From the NCBI GenBank assembly GCA_025062105.1, contig JANXAQ010000043.1, positions 1-42,684 on the forward strand: DNA of 42,684 nucleotides, written 5' to 3'. Positions within the stretch are counted from its first letter, which is position 1, and every line of letters begins with the position of its first letter. The position numbers were made by a program, and so were the translations under genes. The DNA is from Thermoguttaceae bacterium (GTDB lineage Bacteria; Planctomycetota; Planctomycetia; Pirellulales; Thermoguttaceae). Below the pieces are notes generated by a model. That model worked only from the letters and a program-made list of their open reading frames with translations. It was not told the DNA's origin and searched no databases. Positions 42,565 through 42,684 of the stretch are shown here, one piece after another.

Positions 42565-42684
42565 TTAGCTTAACTTTTGCCATCTTTTCCTAAGTTGTTT
42601 TTTGGACCAGAGGTTGCAGCAAACCCTGCTAATGTTTACACAATTTCCTAAGTCCAAATAATTTCAAACAGGTACGACTTTCCC
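42565..42684 (-). mobile_element. Family A element (A21), cut by window end
   Basis: Starts TTAGCTTAACTTTTGCCATC with the reverse-strand interior (CCTAAGTTGTTTTTTGG, TTTACACAATTTCCTAAGTC). The end lies beyond the window. Confidence 0.75.

Overview
The window looks like a chromosomal segment of a planctomycete (Planctomycetota, probably Pirellulales-like). The evidence is a BBP7-type outer-membrane barrel protein, an ECF sigma factor of planctomycetal style, Tat-exported Gfo/Idh/MocA oxidoreductases, a membrane-anchored J-like protein, a two-CxxC zinc-ribbon protein, and a Tad/Flp pilus cluster with the planctomycete-type pilin and secretin tail. No rRNA, tRNA, CRISPR array, phage gene or transposase gene was recognised. 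The organism assignment is inference from gene content.

Layout. 1-487: N-terminal part of an ECF sigma factor, cut by the window edge. 2574-5619: cobL (cbiET fusion) and eno on the minus strand. 6710-8419: BBP7 outer-membrane protein. 10194-10997: ParA-like ATPase. 12482-13900: fumC. 14302-17073: divergent zinc-ribbon protein and J-like membrane protein. 18095-26075: Tad/Flp pilus genes, all minus, in transcription order flp pilin (own terminator), a possible 37-aa membrane peptide, prepilin peptidase, TadE, CpaB, CpaC secretin, CpaE; the motor and platform genes TadA/B/C are absent. 26614-28011: Tat-exported Gfo/Idh/MocA protein. 28082-28537: small putative secreted protein. 29605-30516: alpha/beta-hydrolase fold protein lacking the nucleophile serine. 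30982-33396: membrane protein fused to a spermidine-synthase-like domain. 35222-36818: PHA-system-like small protein and a sugar-phosphate isomerase/epimerase-like protein. 37660-41737: two tandem paralogous Gfo/Idh/MocA proteins.

The most striking content is between the genes. Most intergenic DNA consists of short, gene-less, terminal-inverted-repeat elements (MITE-like), which I sort into families. A: about 150 bp, ends GCTCGACTTTTGCCATTTT, more than 20 copies. B: about 160-190 bp, ends GGAACCTCTGCATAAT, about 15 copies, six with perfect 4-bp target duplications. C/D/E: about 155-165 bp, ends GAGGCTGTCTGGAAA, 3-bp TNA duplications. G: about 110 bp, ends like GGCTCTGTTGCAA, one copy with an 8-bp duplication. 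F: looser dispersed repeats. They are nested in one another (B in D, D in B, A and B in B, G in E), and C/D/E repeatedly sits exactly at the junction of two head-to-tail A copies. Removing them brings eno and cobL to about 40 bp apart and the two paralogous oxidoreductases to about 55 bp apart, so the elements appear to have invaded former operons. One B copy lands exactly on a stop codon and rebuilds it.

In repeat entries, strand + means family A reads from GCTCGACTTTTGCCATTTT followed by the purine-rich GGAAGGGG part, and family B has its TATTTTTATACC block near the left end; strand - is the reverse. Alignments were made by eye, so repeat boundaries are accurate to a few bases except where a target duplication fixes them.
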